Shown one piece after another: positions 19,262-27,538 of a stretch of 64,000 bases of DNA (its first letter is position 1; every line of letters begins with the position of its first letter). Under the pieces are notes generated by a model, which worked only from the letters and a program-made list of their open reading frames with translations, made no database searches and was not told where the DNA came from. Origin of the DNA: Chloroflexota bacterium (GTDB taxonomy: Bacteria; Chloroflexota; Anaerolineae; DTLA01); NCBI GenBank assembly GCA_014874485.1, contig JADBJK010000017.1, positions 1 through 64,000 on the forward strand, written 5' to 3'. The translations under genes were made by a program, and so were the position numbers.

Positions 19262-19290
19262 TTCACGCGCGGCCTGCGATGTGCTATAAT
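19262..19290 (+). promoter_or_regulatory. Promoter of small membrane protein gene
   Basis: TTCACG (19262-19267) and a perfect TATAAT (19285-19290) are 17 nt apart. The transcript would start near 19297, with GAGGAGGG before the ATG at 19343. Confidence 0.65.
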
Positions 19291-19342
19291 CTGCCCAACG
19301 GCTAACGGCTCCTGAGTAGCGCATGCAAGCGAGGAGGGTATC

Positions 19343-19789
19343 ATGTCTGAGCGACCGCGCGATGAGAAGGAAGAGGAGAAGCGGCACGAGAAAGAGGACG
19401 AGAAGCGGGAAGAGAAGTCCGCGGAGGAGAAGTGGCAACGCGACCCGCTGGGGACGGTCATCTGGGCGGGCATCCTCATCTGGGCGGGCTTCATCCTGCT
19501 GACCGGCAACCTGGGCTACCTGGATGCGTGGGCGAAGCAACTGGGCGTGTCCGACCTGAGCGCCTGGAACTTCGTCTTCCTGGGCGCGGCGCTCCTGCTG
19601 GTGCTGGAGATTCTCCTGCGCCTGGCGATTCCGGCCTACCGCCGTCCGGTCGTGGGGACGGCCATCTTCGCCCTCATCCTATTCGGCATCGGGTTGGGCG
19701 ACCGATTTGGCTGGGAACTCATCTGGCCGGCGATTCTCATCATCCTGGGCCTGTCCATCCTGCTGCGGGGGTTCGTGCGGCGGCGATAG
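19343..19789 (+). CDS. Small four-helix membrane protein with charged N-terminus
   Basis: This 148-aa protein opens with about 33 residues that are almost all Glu, Lys, Arg and Asp. Four hydrophobic segments follow, roughly residues 38-56, 75-93, 102-118 and 124-143, arranged as two helical pairs, and the tail is RRR. The layout resembles the membrane region of LiaF/LiaI-type or DUF5668 proteins, which respond to envelope stress, but I cannot place it firmly. It has its own promoter and no operon partner. Confidence 0.7.
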   Translation: MSERPRDEKEEEKRHEKEDEKREEKSAEEKWQRDPLGTVIWAGILIWAGFILLTGNLGYLDAWAKQLGVSDLSAWNFVFLGAALLLVLEILLRLAIPAYRRPVVGTAIFALILFGIGLGDRFGWELIWPAILIILGLSILLRGFVRRR

Positions 19790-19795
19790 CCCCAC

Positions 19796-20941
19796 CTACA
19801 AGCGCCCCAGGTTGAAGGTCATGAACTCGTCCCACAGGTAGCGCAGGGGCGTGTGCCAGCGGTCGCGCCCGATGCACCGGAAGTAGGGCGGGCGCACCGC
19901 CAGGATGAGGTCGCCGATGCGGTACCGCGCCAAGATGGGTGTGGACACCACCAGGCTGCCCATCTCGCCCGCGCGCATCTCGTGGAGCATCTTCACGCCC
20001 GCGCGCGTCTGCACCTCAAAGAAGAACAGGTCGTAGTTGGGAACCCAGGCGCGGTGCTCGTCCATCTGCTGGCCGAACATCCCCTCGGTCGTGCCGTAGA
20101 TTTCGCGGATGGCGACGCGGCCGTACAGCGCCGTGAGCGAAGGTTCCAGGCGCGTGTTGATGCCCGGCACGCTCCCCAGCGTCATGATCTGCGTCTTCCA
20201 CAGGTCTTTGGGGTACACGCCGTGCGCCTTCTTGAGGTAGCGGGCGAACTTCAGGGCCGTCGGCGCGACCCCACCTACCAGGGTAACGTTCAGGTCCTTG
20301 CACTTCTGGTAGGCGAGTTCAAACCGCGCTTCCCAGTCGCGGATGGTCTTGCCCCCGCCCAGCGCGTCAATCTCCTGCTGCGACGGGACGGAGCGGATGG
20401 GCGTGCGCTCGGAGACGTACTTGGCGTAGATGCCGGAACTGTAGCCGTATGCCACCTCGCGGTCGCCCACCTTGACCGTGCCCACCACCGAGGGGAAGTT
20501 GAGGTTCAGGTTGACGCCCTGGAAGAGGTCAAAGCGCCGCGTGGCGAGGACGTAGTTGAGCATGGCGCGGCCCGCGCTGACGCGCATCTGGAGGTCGGTG
20601 GGCGTCATGGGGATGAACTTGGAGTCGCCGGTGGTGCCGCGGGTGATGGCCCAGCCGACGGGCGGCTCGGTGAGGAGCAGGCCCACGTCGCCGGCCATGA
20701 CGCGGTCTATCAGCGGCTTGTAGTCCGCGTAGGTCATGACGGGGAAGGCGCGGCGGAAATCCGCGATGGAGCCGATGTGCTCCGCGCCGTGCTGCCGGCC
20801 GTAGTGGGTGCCCGCGTAGATTTGCAGGTAGCGGTGCAGGACGGCCTCCTGGGCCGCGGCAGGGTTGGCCACGGCGTCGTGCCAGGGCTGCACCTGCGCC
20901 TGGAGCATGGCGAGCAGGTCGTGGGGAGCTTGGGCAATCAT
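19796..20941 (-). CDS. GH3-superfamily protein, short form
   Basis: The 381-aa protein resembles the plant GH3 family of acyl-acid amido synthetases (ANL-type adenylating enzymes). AITRGTTGDSKFIPMT is the ATP-binding loop and TLVGGVAPTALKFARYLKK, YGTTEGMFGQQ and RYRIGDLILAVRPPYFRCIG match the GH3 order. Full GH3 proteins are about 500-600 aa. Here the chain stops soon after the hinge, so most of the C-terminal closure domain is absent. It may act with a partner or catalyse only adenylation. The start overlaps the transposase relic stop as ATGA and has AGGAGG at 20945-20950. Confidence 0.75.
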   Translation of the reverse strand: MIAQAPHDLLAMLQAQVQPWHDAVANPAAAQEAVLHRYLQIYAGTHYGRQHGAEHIGSIADFRRAFPVMTYADYKPLIDRVMAGDVGLLLTEPPVGWAITRGTTGDSKFIPMTPTDLQMRVSAGRAMLNYVLATRRFDLFQGVNLNLNFPSVVGTVKVGDREVAYGYSSGIYAKYVSERTPIRSVPSQQEIDALGGGKTIRDWEARFELAYQKCKDLNVTLVGGVAPTALKFARYLKKAHGVYPKDLWKTQIMTLGSVPGINTRLEPSLTALYGRVAIREIYGTTEGMFGQQMDEHRAWVPNYDLFFFEVQTRAGVKMLHEMRAGEMGSLVVSTPILARYRIGDLILAVRPPYFRCIGRDRWHTPLRYLWDEFMTFNLGRL

Positions 20942-21413
20942 GGGGCCTCCTGTCCTGAATCATCGCCTGAGCGATGAGGATAGTACCGGCCTGTGTGCCA
21001 TTGCAATGGATTGTTGAGGATGTACTGCCGGATAGCGGTTAGCGCACGTTCGTTGCGAATGACGTGTTCGTAGTAGTTGCGCTGCCAGATGGGAGCGCCT
21101 GGGGAGTTGCGGATGTCGTTGATGTGCCGTGCGACGGCGGCCTTGAACGCGCGGACGATGGCGCCCAGAGATGCGGCGGCGTTTTCGTCGGGGTGCAACG
21201 CCGCGTACCGGCGGATGGCCGCGGTCTTGAACCATTCGTCGCGCGCGATTTTCCCCCACGCGTTCAGGTGCATTGTGCCTTCCACCACCTGCCCGAACAA
21301 CTCGGCGTGCTCGTAAGTGCAATCGTAACGAAATAGGCCCCGTAGCGGGTGTAGTCATACGCTTTGAGGCGGATGGGGCGCCGGTGGTATCGGAAAGGGT
21401 CGTGGGCACTCAA
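20938..21413 (-). pseudogene. Decayed REP-associated tyrosine transposase (RAYT)
   Basis: Read from a TTG at 21413 with a GGGAGGAAG site, the frame gives DPFRYHRRPIRLKAYDYTRYGAYFVTI, the usual RAYT/IS200-like start. A 1-nt deletion near 21320 then breaks the frame. The rest (LFGQVVEGTMHLNAWGKI to NNPLQWHTGRYYPH) is in the neighbouring frame. The central block that normally carries the HUH metal motif (PNHVHG) is missing, as AAIRRYAALH runs straight into GAIVRAFKAA. The tyrosine in IRQYI is kept. It is doubly disabled, and its end overlaps the GH3 start. Confidence 0.8.
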
Positions 21414-21476
21414 CTCGCATCTTCCTCCCAGCCGGCGGTCTCACCAACCCTCGCCGTTGGCCCGCGGCTGTTCGGC

Positions 21477-21504
21477 ATTATAGCGGGCTTCTGGGGCGTG
21501 TCAA
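21477..21504 (-). promoter_or_regulatory. Promoter reading into the RAYT relic and GH3 gene
   Basis: On the minus strand TTGACA (21504-21499) and TATAAT (21482-21477) are both perfect, with a 16-nt spacer. It is the only evident promoter for the GH3 gene, whose message would carry the transposase relic as its leader. Confidence 0.7.
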
Positions 21505-21520
21505 CGGCCCCCACGCCCGT

Positions 21521-21549
21521 TTGACGCGGCGCGCGCCTGTTTCTACAAT
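21521..21549 (+). promoter_or_regulatory. Promoter of the membrane-propeller fusion gene
   Basis: TTGACG (21521-21526) and TACAAT (21544-21549) are 17 nt apart, back to back with the minus-strand promoter at 21477-21504. The -10 box covers the ATG at 21548, which supports using the later ATG at 21575. Confidence 0.7.
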
Positions 21550-21574
21550 GTCTGTGGAACCGAGGAGCGAGCCG

Positions 21575-23689
21575 ATGACGGGAACCCCACGCGTGTCTCC
21601 ATTCTCCCGCCGCTGGTGGACGCGGCGCCGCGTCGTGGTCGCCGTGGTGGTCGTGGCGGCGCTGCTCCGGCTTTGGGCCGCGTGGCAACTGCCGGTGGAC
21701 TACGACGAGCCGGTGTACATCAAGGCGGCCTTTGACTACGCCGAGGCCATGCGCGCGGGCGACTGGAATGCCGTCATAGACTACGCGGGCAACCGCGAGC
21801 ACCCGCCGCTGGTGAAACTGCTGTACGGCGCGGGTGTGCTGGCGCTGGGCGACGCGGCCACGTGGGACAGCGCACTGATGGCGGGGCGGCTCATCTCGGC
21901 GGCGTTCGGGACGCTGGCCGTGCTCCTGCTGGCGCTGGCCGACCCGCTGGCGGGCGCGATGCTGGCGGTGCACACGCTGGCGGTCAAGTACACCGGCCAG
22001 GCGTACCTGGAGGCGCTGCCGCTGTTCGCGTGCATCGCGGCGGTGCTGGCACTGCGCCGCTCGGTGGGGCGCGACCGGTGGCTGTACCTGTCGGCGGCAG
22101 CGCTGGGCCTGGCGCTGGCGGGCAAACTGTCGTACCTGCCCATCCTGTTCGCCGTTGGGTACATCGCGCTGTGGGAAAGGCCCGCGCGCCGCTGGGATAT
22201 GGTCCCGTACCTGGCGCTGGCCGCTGCGGTGTTCCTGTTGCTGAACCCGACGCTGTGGCACGAGCCCCTGCCCCGCCTGGCCGAGACCCTCACCTTCCAC
22301 TCGCAGTACTCGCGCAGCGCCCACGTCCAGCAAATCGGGTATCCCTGGTTCCAGCCCATCCTGTGGGTGGCGTTCTCGGTTCCCTGGCATCCGGAGGTGT
22401 TCTTCTACGGCGGGTTTGATGGCCTCATCTTCCTGCTGGCGGTGGGCGGGGCATGGTGGCAGTGGCGCGAGCGGCGATGGGCCGTGGTGTGGGCGGGCAC
22501 ATCCATGCTGGCGCTCCTCGCGTGGCCCACCAAGTGGCCGCAGTACGCGCTCATCGTGGTGCCCGCGCTGTGCCTGATGGCGGCGGGGACGGCCCGGCGC
22601 GCGTACCGCTGGGTCGCCGAGCAGGAAGCCTACTGGGAGTGGCTGCGGGAGATGGTGCCCAAGCCGCCGAGGGCCTTCTGGGTCGGCCTGGGGCTAATCG
22701 CGCTGGCCTTTGTCGGCCTCTACGTGGCGGCTGGGGTTCAGGTGGCGCTGGAGCAGCGGCACTGGACGCACCTCACCGCGGCGAACACACCCCTGCCGTC
22801 CAACACGGTTCGGGGCATCGCCGCCGCGCCGGATGGACGGATGGCGCTGGCGACAGGCGCGGGCGCGGCCATCTGGTCGCCATCGGCTGCGGGCGGGCCA
22901 GAATCCTGGCAGGTGTTTACCCGCGCCAACTCGGACCTGCCCAGCGACGACGTGCTGGCAGTCGCCGCCGACCCATCGGGCGGCCTCTGGTTCGGGACGG
23001 GGGCCGGTCTGGCGCGTTACACGGGGGGCCGCTGGCGGGTCTTCCACGCCGCGGAGATGGGCGTGGGCAGCGACCGTGTGCTCGCCATCGCCGTCGGGCC
23101 AGATGGCCGCCTGTGGGCTGGAACCCAGGCGGGCGCAGCAGTCTTTGACGGCACAACCTGGGCGCCGCCCCCGCGGGGGTCCGGGCTTGCCGATGCGCTG
23201 GTGCTCTCCATCGCCGTGGAGCCGGCGGGCCGGGGCGTGTGGTTTGGCACGGGGGACGGAGTCCTGCGGCTGGGCGTGGCCGGCGGTACATGGGAGCGTT
23301 ACACGTCCGAGAACTCGCCGCTCGGCGTCGGCGGCGTGGCGGATGTGCTGGTGGATTCCGCCGGGCGCGTGTGGGCCGCGACGCTGGGCGGGGGCCTGGG
23401 CGTTTGGGATGGCGCCACCTGGCGCGTGTTCAACGTCGCCAACTCCCGCATCCCGTCCAACACGGTGCAGAGTGTCTTTGAGGACCGGGCGGGGACGCTG
23501 TGGGTGGGGTTCTCGTGGCCCACCCAGTTTGGCGGTGCGCTGGCCTCCTTTGACGGGCGGACGTGGAAGGGCTACCCTGCCGGCCGGATTGGCTTTTCGG
23601 GCGCTGAAGCCCTCGCCATCGCGCAGGACGCGATGGGTCGCATCTGGATCGGCACGCAGTCGGCGGGCATCCACATCTACAGCCCGTGA
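21575..23689 (+). CDS. GT-C-type membrane protein fused to seven-repeat propeller
   Basis: The 704-aa protein starts at 21575 after GAGGAG. Residues 1 to about 400 hold around ten membrane segments. The early periplasmic-loop motif LPVDYDEPVYIKAAFDYAE and REHPPLVKLLYG look like GT39/ArnT-type dolichyl- or undecaprenyl-phosphate glycosyltransferases, with the DxDE acid pair as the likely catalytic site. Residues about 425-704 hold seven repeats of the two-component-regulator propeller type (for example GRLWAGTQAGAAVFDGTTW, GTLWVGFS and GRIWIGTQSAGIHIYSP), enough for a closed seven-bladed outer domain. The fusion is unusual; the propeller may bind a glycan acceptor or act as a sensor. Confidence 0.75.
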   Translation: MTGTPRVSPFSRRWWTRRRVVVAVVVVAALLRLWAAWQLPVDYDEPVYIKAAFDYAEAMRAGDWNAVIDYAGNREHPPLVKLLYGAGVLALGDAATWDSALMAGRLISAAFGTLAVLLLALADPLAGAMLAVHTLAVKYTGQAYLEALPLFACIAAVLALRRSVGRDRWLYLSAAALGLALAGKLSYLPILFAVGYIALWERPARRWDMVPYLALAAAVFLLLNPTLWHEPLPRLAETLTFHSQYSRSAHVQQIGYPWFQPILWVAFSVPWHPEVFFYGGFDGLIFLLAVGGAWWQWRERRWAVVWAGTSMLALLAWPTKWPQYALIVVPALCLMAAGTARRAYRWVAEQEAYWEWLREMVPKPPRAFWVGLGLIALAFVGLYVAAGVQVALEQRHWTHLTAANTPLPSNTVRGIAAAPDGRMALATGAGAAIWSPSAAGGPESWQVFTRANSDLPSDDVLAVAADPSGGLWFGTGAGLARYTGGRWRVFHAAEMGVGSDRVLAIAVGPDGRLWAGTQAGAAVFDGTTWAPPPRGSGLADALVLSIAVEPAGRGVWFGTGDGVLRLGVAGGTWERYTSENSPLGVGGVADVLVDSAGRVWAATLGGGLGVWDGATWRVFNVANSRIPSNTVQSVFEDRAGTLWVGFSWPTQFGGALASFDGRTWKGYPAGRIGFSGAEALAIAQDAMGRIWIGTQSAGIHIYSP

Positions 23690-23870
23690 GGGCGCGGGAC
23701 CTGCCGGTGGGTCGTGGGGGCAGGGCGAAGGTGGGGCGAAATCGCTCATCGCGCACGGTTCTCGGCGGTCGGGTGGGGCGTTGAGCCACTGTGTGGGTCG
23801 CTCGGTGGGGGAAGATGGGGGCTTGGGGCCTGCCTTCGGCACTCGCATCGGACACGGGACACCGCCCGCG

Positions 23871-23899
23871 TTGACAGATTACGCGGATTGTGATATAGT
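23871..23899 (+). promoter_or_regulatory. Promoter of the BMP transporter operon
   Basis: TTGACA (23871-23876) and TATAGT (23894-23899) are 17 nt apart, giving a leader of about 190 nt. The rest of the 405-nt gap from 23690 holds nothing else I can name. Confidence 0.75.
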
Positions 23900-23998
23900 G
23901 AACGCGGCTCCACCAAGTTGGCAATCGGCTCTACCTCAACAAACGCCTGATACAGCGACGTGCCCACACGACGACGTGCCATACACAGCGGTTGGGAT

Positions 23999-24011
23999 AG
24001 GAGGTGATGTG
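23999..24011 (+). promoter_or_regulatory. Extra anti-SD-complementary site upstream of BMP gene
   Basis: AGGAGGTGATGTG is a complete complement to the 16S rRNA 3' end. It lies about 95 nt before the real start at 24095, which has its own AGGAGGAG. The only frame it could serve is five codons (ATG 24007 to TGA 24022-24024). It mirrors GGAGGTGGTGTG before livK. Confidence 0.45.
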
Positions 24012-24094
24012 TAGAGGCAACTGACGTCTTTCGGGTCCCCGGTTTGGAGTCCGTATCCTCACCCACAGTTTTGCGAATGGCTAGGAGGAGAAAC

Positions 24095-27000
24095 ATGATT
24101 CGCAACAAGCGTATTCTGTCAATGGTTGGCCTGCTGTTGATGCTCTCCCTGGTGCTCGCAGCGTGTGGCCCCAAGGCTACGCCTACCCCCACACCCACCA
24201 AGCCGCCTGCCACCACCGTTCCACCCAAGGCTGTCAAGGCGGCTTTTGTGTACGTAGCGCCCATTGGGGACCTGGGGTGGACGTGGGCGCACGACCAGGG
24301 TCGGCAGATGGTGGAGAAGGAGCTGGGCATAGAGACGGCGTACATAGAGAACGTGCCCGAGGGTCCCGATGCGGAGCGGGTGATTCGGGACTTTGCGCAG
24401 AAGGGGTACGACATCATTTTCACGACGAGTTTCGGGTTCATGGATCCGACGCTGACGGTGGCGCAGGAGTTTCCGGACAAGTACTTTGAGCACTGCTCGG
24501 GGTACAAGACGGCTGCGAACATGAGCACGTACTTTGGGCGGATGTACCAGCCGCGGTTCCTGTCGGGTCTTGTGGCGGGGAAGGCGACGAAGACCAACAA
24601 GATAGGGTACGTGGCGGCGTATCCGATACCGGAGGTGATTCGCGGGATCAACGCGTTCACGTTGGGCGTTCGGACGGTGAACCCGAAGGCGACGGTGCAC
24701 GTGGTATGGACGAACACGTGGTTTGACCCGGTGAAGGAGAAGGACGCGGCGGTGGCGTTGCTGGATGCGGGGTGCGACGTGATAGCCCAGCACCAGGACA
24801 CGACGGAGCCGCAGAAGGCTGCTGCCGAGCGAGGTGCGGTGAGCATTGGGTACGACTCGGACATGCGGGCCTTCGTTGGCGATACCGTCCTCACCTCGCC
24901 GGTCTGGAACTGGGGGCCGTACTACGTGAGCCGTGTGAAGGCGGTGATGGAAGGGACGTGGAAGAGCCAGCAGTACTGGGGGAGCATGAAGGACGGGGTT
25001 GTAGGGCTTGCGCCGTTCAGCCCGAAGGTGCCTGCGGATGTGGTGGCGCTGGTGGAGGAGTGGAAGAAGAAGATTCTGAGCGGTGAATGGGATGTCTTCA
25101 CCGGCCCCATCAACGGCCAGGATGGGAAACTCGCCATCGCCAAGGGTCAGAAGATGACCGACCCCGAGATGCTCTCCATGGACTGGTTCGTGGAGGGTGT
25201 CGTGGGCGAGGCGCCCGGCAAGCCGCCTGTGGCTCAGGTTACCACCAAACCGGTCAAGGCGGCTTTTGTGTACGTAGCGCCCATTGGGGACCTGGGGTGG
25301 ACGTGGGCGCACGACCAGGGTCGGCAGATGGTGGAGAAGGAGCTGGGCATAGAGACGGCGTACATAGAGAACGTGCCCGAGGGTCCCGATGCGGAGCGGG
25401 TGATTCGGGACTTTGCGCAGAAGGGGTACGACATCATTTTCACGACGAGTTTCGGGTTCATGGATCCGACGCTGACGGTGGCGCAGGAGTTTCCGGACAA
25501 GTACTTTGAGCACTGCTCGGGGTACAAGACGGCTGCGAACATGAGCACGTACTTTGGGCGGATGTACCAGCCGCGGTTCCTGTCGGGTCTTGTGGCGGGG
25601 AAGGCGACGAAGACCAACAAGATAGGGTACGTGGCGGCGTATCCGATACCGGAGGTGATTCGCGGGATCAACGCGTTCACGTTGGGCGTTCGGACGGTGA
25701 ACCCGAAGGCGACGGTGCACGTGGTATGGACGAACACGTGGTTTGACCCGGTGAAGGAGAAGGACGCGGCGGTGGCGTTGCTGGATGCGGGGTGCGACGT
25801 GATAGCCCAGCACCAGGACACGACGGAGCCGCAGAAGGCTGCTGCCGAGCGAGGTGCGGTGAGCATTGGGTACGACTCGGACATGCGGGCCTTCGTTGGC
25901 GATACCGTCCTCACCTCGCCGGTCTGGAACTGGGGGCCGTACTACGTGAGCCGTGTGAAGGCGGTGATGGAAGGGACGTGGAAGAGCCAGCAGTACTGGG
26001 GGAGCATGAAGGACGGGGTTGTAGGGCTTGCGCCGTTCAGCCCGAAGGTGCCTGCGGATGTGGCGGCGTTGGTGGAGGAGTGGAAGAAGAAGATTCTGAG
26101 CGGCGAATGGGATGTCTTCACCGGCCCCATCAACGGCCAGGACGGGAAACTCGCCATCCTCCACGGCGAGCGCATGACGGACGAGCAGATGCTGTCCATG
26201 GACTGGTTCGTGGAGGGCGTCGTGGGTGAGGCTCCGGGCAAGGCCCCCGTCGCCACGCTCCCGCCCAAGCTGAAGGTTGCCTTCGTGTACGTCGGCCCGC
26301 AGATGGACCTGGGCTGGTCCTACGCCCATGACCAGGGCCGCCAGTACCTGGAGAAGAACGTCCCCAACGTGGAGACCGCCTTCAGCGAACTGGTGAGCGA
26401 AGGGCCGGATTCCACCCGCATCATCCGCGACTACGCCCAGAAGGGGTACGACCTCATCTTCGCCACTTCGTTCGGCTACATGGATTCAGTGATAGAGGTG
26501 GCGCAGGAGTTCCCGAAGGTCGTCTTTGAGCACTGCACCGGCTACAAGACGGCGGCCAACGTGGGCACCTACGACGGGCGCGGCTACCAGGGCTGGTACC
26601 TGGCGGGCATGGTGGCGGGGAAGATGACCAAGAACAACAAACTCGGCTACATCGCGCCCTACCCCATCCCCGAAGTCGTGCGCAACATGAACGCCTTCAC
26701 GCTGGGCGCGCGGTCGGTGAACCCGAAGGTAACGGTCAAGCCGGTGTGGATCTTCACCTGGGTTGATCCCGTGAAGGAGCGCGAGGCGGCGACCGCCCTG
26801 GCCGACGCCGGCTGCGATGTCATCGCCCGCGAGAGCGACTCCACCGAGGCCGACAAACTGGCCCAGGAGCGCGGCCTCTACGCCGTCGGCTACAACACCT
26901 ACCTGCCCGACGTGGCCCCCAAGGCCCTGCTCACCGCTCCCATCTGGAACTGGGGCATCCTGTACAAGAAGATCGCCGAGGATGTCCGCAACGGGACGTG

Positions 27001-27262
27001 GAAGAGCGAGGCCATCTGGTGGGGCATGAAAGAGGGCCTGCTGACGATGGCCCCCTACGGCTCCATGGTGCCCGACGACGTGAAGGCGCTGGTGGAGGCC
27101 AAGAAGGCCGAGATCATCGCGGGCAAGTTTGACGTCTTCGTGGGCCCCATCAAGGATAACACGGGCAAGGAGCGCGTCGCGGCGGGCGTTACCATGACGG
27201 ACCCCGAGAAACTCTCGTTTGACTGGCTGGTTGAGGGAGTGGAAGGCACCATCCCGAAATAG
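24095..27262 (+). CDS. Triple-domain BMP-family binding lipoprotein
   Basis: The 1055-aa lipoprotein has the lipobox LAAC at Cys24 and a short Thr/Pro tether. Three tandem BMP/PnrA-type binding domains start at about residues 47, 387 and 726. BMP proteins bind purine nucleosides and similar ligands for ABC import. Each domain has the sequence order AFVYV-GDLGWTWAHDQGRQ, EGPDAERVIRDFAQKGYD and EHCSGYKTAANM or a close variant. Domains 1 and 2 are identical over most of their length; domain 3 is clearly diverged. BMP receptors are normally single-domain, about 330-380 aa. The ATPase and two permeases follow. Confidence 0.9.
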   Translation: MIRNKRILSMVGLLLMLSLVLAACGPKATPTPTPTKPPATTVPPKAVKAAFVYVAPIGDLGWTWAHDQGRQMVEKELGIETAYIENVPEGPDAERVIRDFAQKGYDIIFTTSFGFMDPTLTVAQEFPDKYFEHCSGYKTAANMSTYFGRMYQPRFLSGLVAGKATKTNKIGYVAAYPIPEVIRGINAFTLGVRTVNPKATVHVVWTNTWFDPVKEKDAAVALLDAGCDVIAQHQDTTEPQKAAAERGAVSIGYDSDMRAFVGDTVLTSPVWNWGPYYVSRVKAVMEGTWKSQQYWGSMKDGVVGLAPFSPKVPADVVALVEEWKKKILSGEWDVFTGPINGQDGKLAIAKGQKMTDPEMLSMDWFVEGVVGEAPGKPPVAQVTTKPVKAAFVYVAPIGDLGWTWAHDQGRQMVEKELGIETAYIENVPEGPDAERVIRDFAQKGYDIIFTTSFGFMDPTLTVAQEFPDKYFEHCSGYKTAANMSTYFGRMYQPRFLSGLVAGKATKTNKIGYVAAYPIPEVIRGINAFTLGVRTVNPKATVHVVWTNTWFDPVKEKDAAVALLDAGCDVIAQHQDTTEPQKAAAERGAVSIGYDSDMRAFVGDTVLTSPVWNWGPYYVSRVKAVMEGTWKSQQYWGSMKDGVVGLAPFSPKVPADVAALVEEWKKKILSGEWDVFTGPINGQDGKLAILHGERMTDEQMLSMDWFVEGVVGEAPGKAPVATLPPKLKVAFVYVGPQMDLGWSYAHDQGRQYLEKNVPNVETAFSELVSEGPDSTRIIRDYAQKGYDLIFATSFGYMDSVIEVAQEFPKVVFEHCTGYKTAANVGTYDGRGYQGWYLAGMVAGKMTKNNKLGYIAPYPIPEVVRNMNAFTLGARSVNPKVTVKPVWIFTWVDPVKEREAATALADAGCDVIARESDSTEADKLAQERGLYAVGYNTYLPDVAPKALLTAPIWNWGILYKKIAEDVRNGTWKSEAIWWGMKEGLLTMAPYGSMVPDDVKALVEAKKAEIIAGKFDVFVGPIKDNTGKERVAAGVTMTDPEKLSFDWLVEGVEGTIPK
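24233..26063 (+). repeat. Two 811-bp identical direct repeats inside the BMP gene
   Basis: Bases 24233-25043 and 25253-26063 are identical at an offset of 1020 bp (340 codons). The first differences are at 25044 and 25049. The linkers that follow differ at many sites, and the third domain differs throughout. Zero synonymous change points to a very recent duplication or gene conversion; an assembly artefact is possible. Confidence 0.9.
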
Positions 27263-27280
27263 GCTCCGTGGATGCGGTAC

Positions 27281-27314
27281 AGAGGTTCTGGCGGGGCGAC
27301 TCGCCAGAACCTCT
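27281..27314. terminator. Hairpin after the BMP gene
   Basis: A perfect 13-bp stem, AGAGGTTCTGGCG (27281-27293) and its complement (27302-27314), has an 8-nt loop. It lies 18 nt after the BMP stop and before the ATPase gene. With no U-run it is more likely to protect the upstream message from 3' decay and so raise BMP protein above the other subunits. The remaining gap to 27539 is empty. Confidence 0.6.
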
Positions 27315-27538
27315 CGCACCAGAAGCCCAGAGCACAGAATAAGAGGCGACTGCACGAATCGCCTCTCAATCGCCACCTACGACGCATTCGCGCTTTCAGT
27401 GGTTCGCAAATACTATGCCATGCAAATTGCCGCTTGTCAAGAGTTTGCGACGGCTGCCCAGTTTCTCGCTGATGCGGTGGGTTCGCATCGTGTAGGCTTG
27501 AACCATCCGTAGGCAGTCATCACTCAAGAGGGAGGACA

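Noticed and set aside
21548-21574. ATG at 21548 as start of the membrane-propeller gene
   Set aside because: It lies inside the -10 box of a good promoter and lacks a ribosome site; the ATG at 21575 has GAGGAG at the right distance.
22694-23848. Long antisense frame opposite the propeller region
   Set aside because: Low-complexity Pro/Arg content, no family features, and the plus-strand frame shows clear repeats.
24119-26329. Long open frame antisense to the BMP gene
   Set aside because: It is rich in Arg and His as expected for the complement of GC-rich coding DNA, is duplicated with the repeat, and has no ribosome site.
27281-27314. Rho-independent terminator ending the importer operon after the BMP gene
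   Set aside because: There is no U-run, and the ATPase and permeases follow on the same strand without a clear promoter; mRNA protection fits better.
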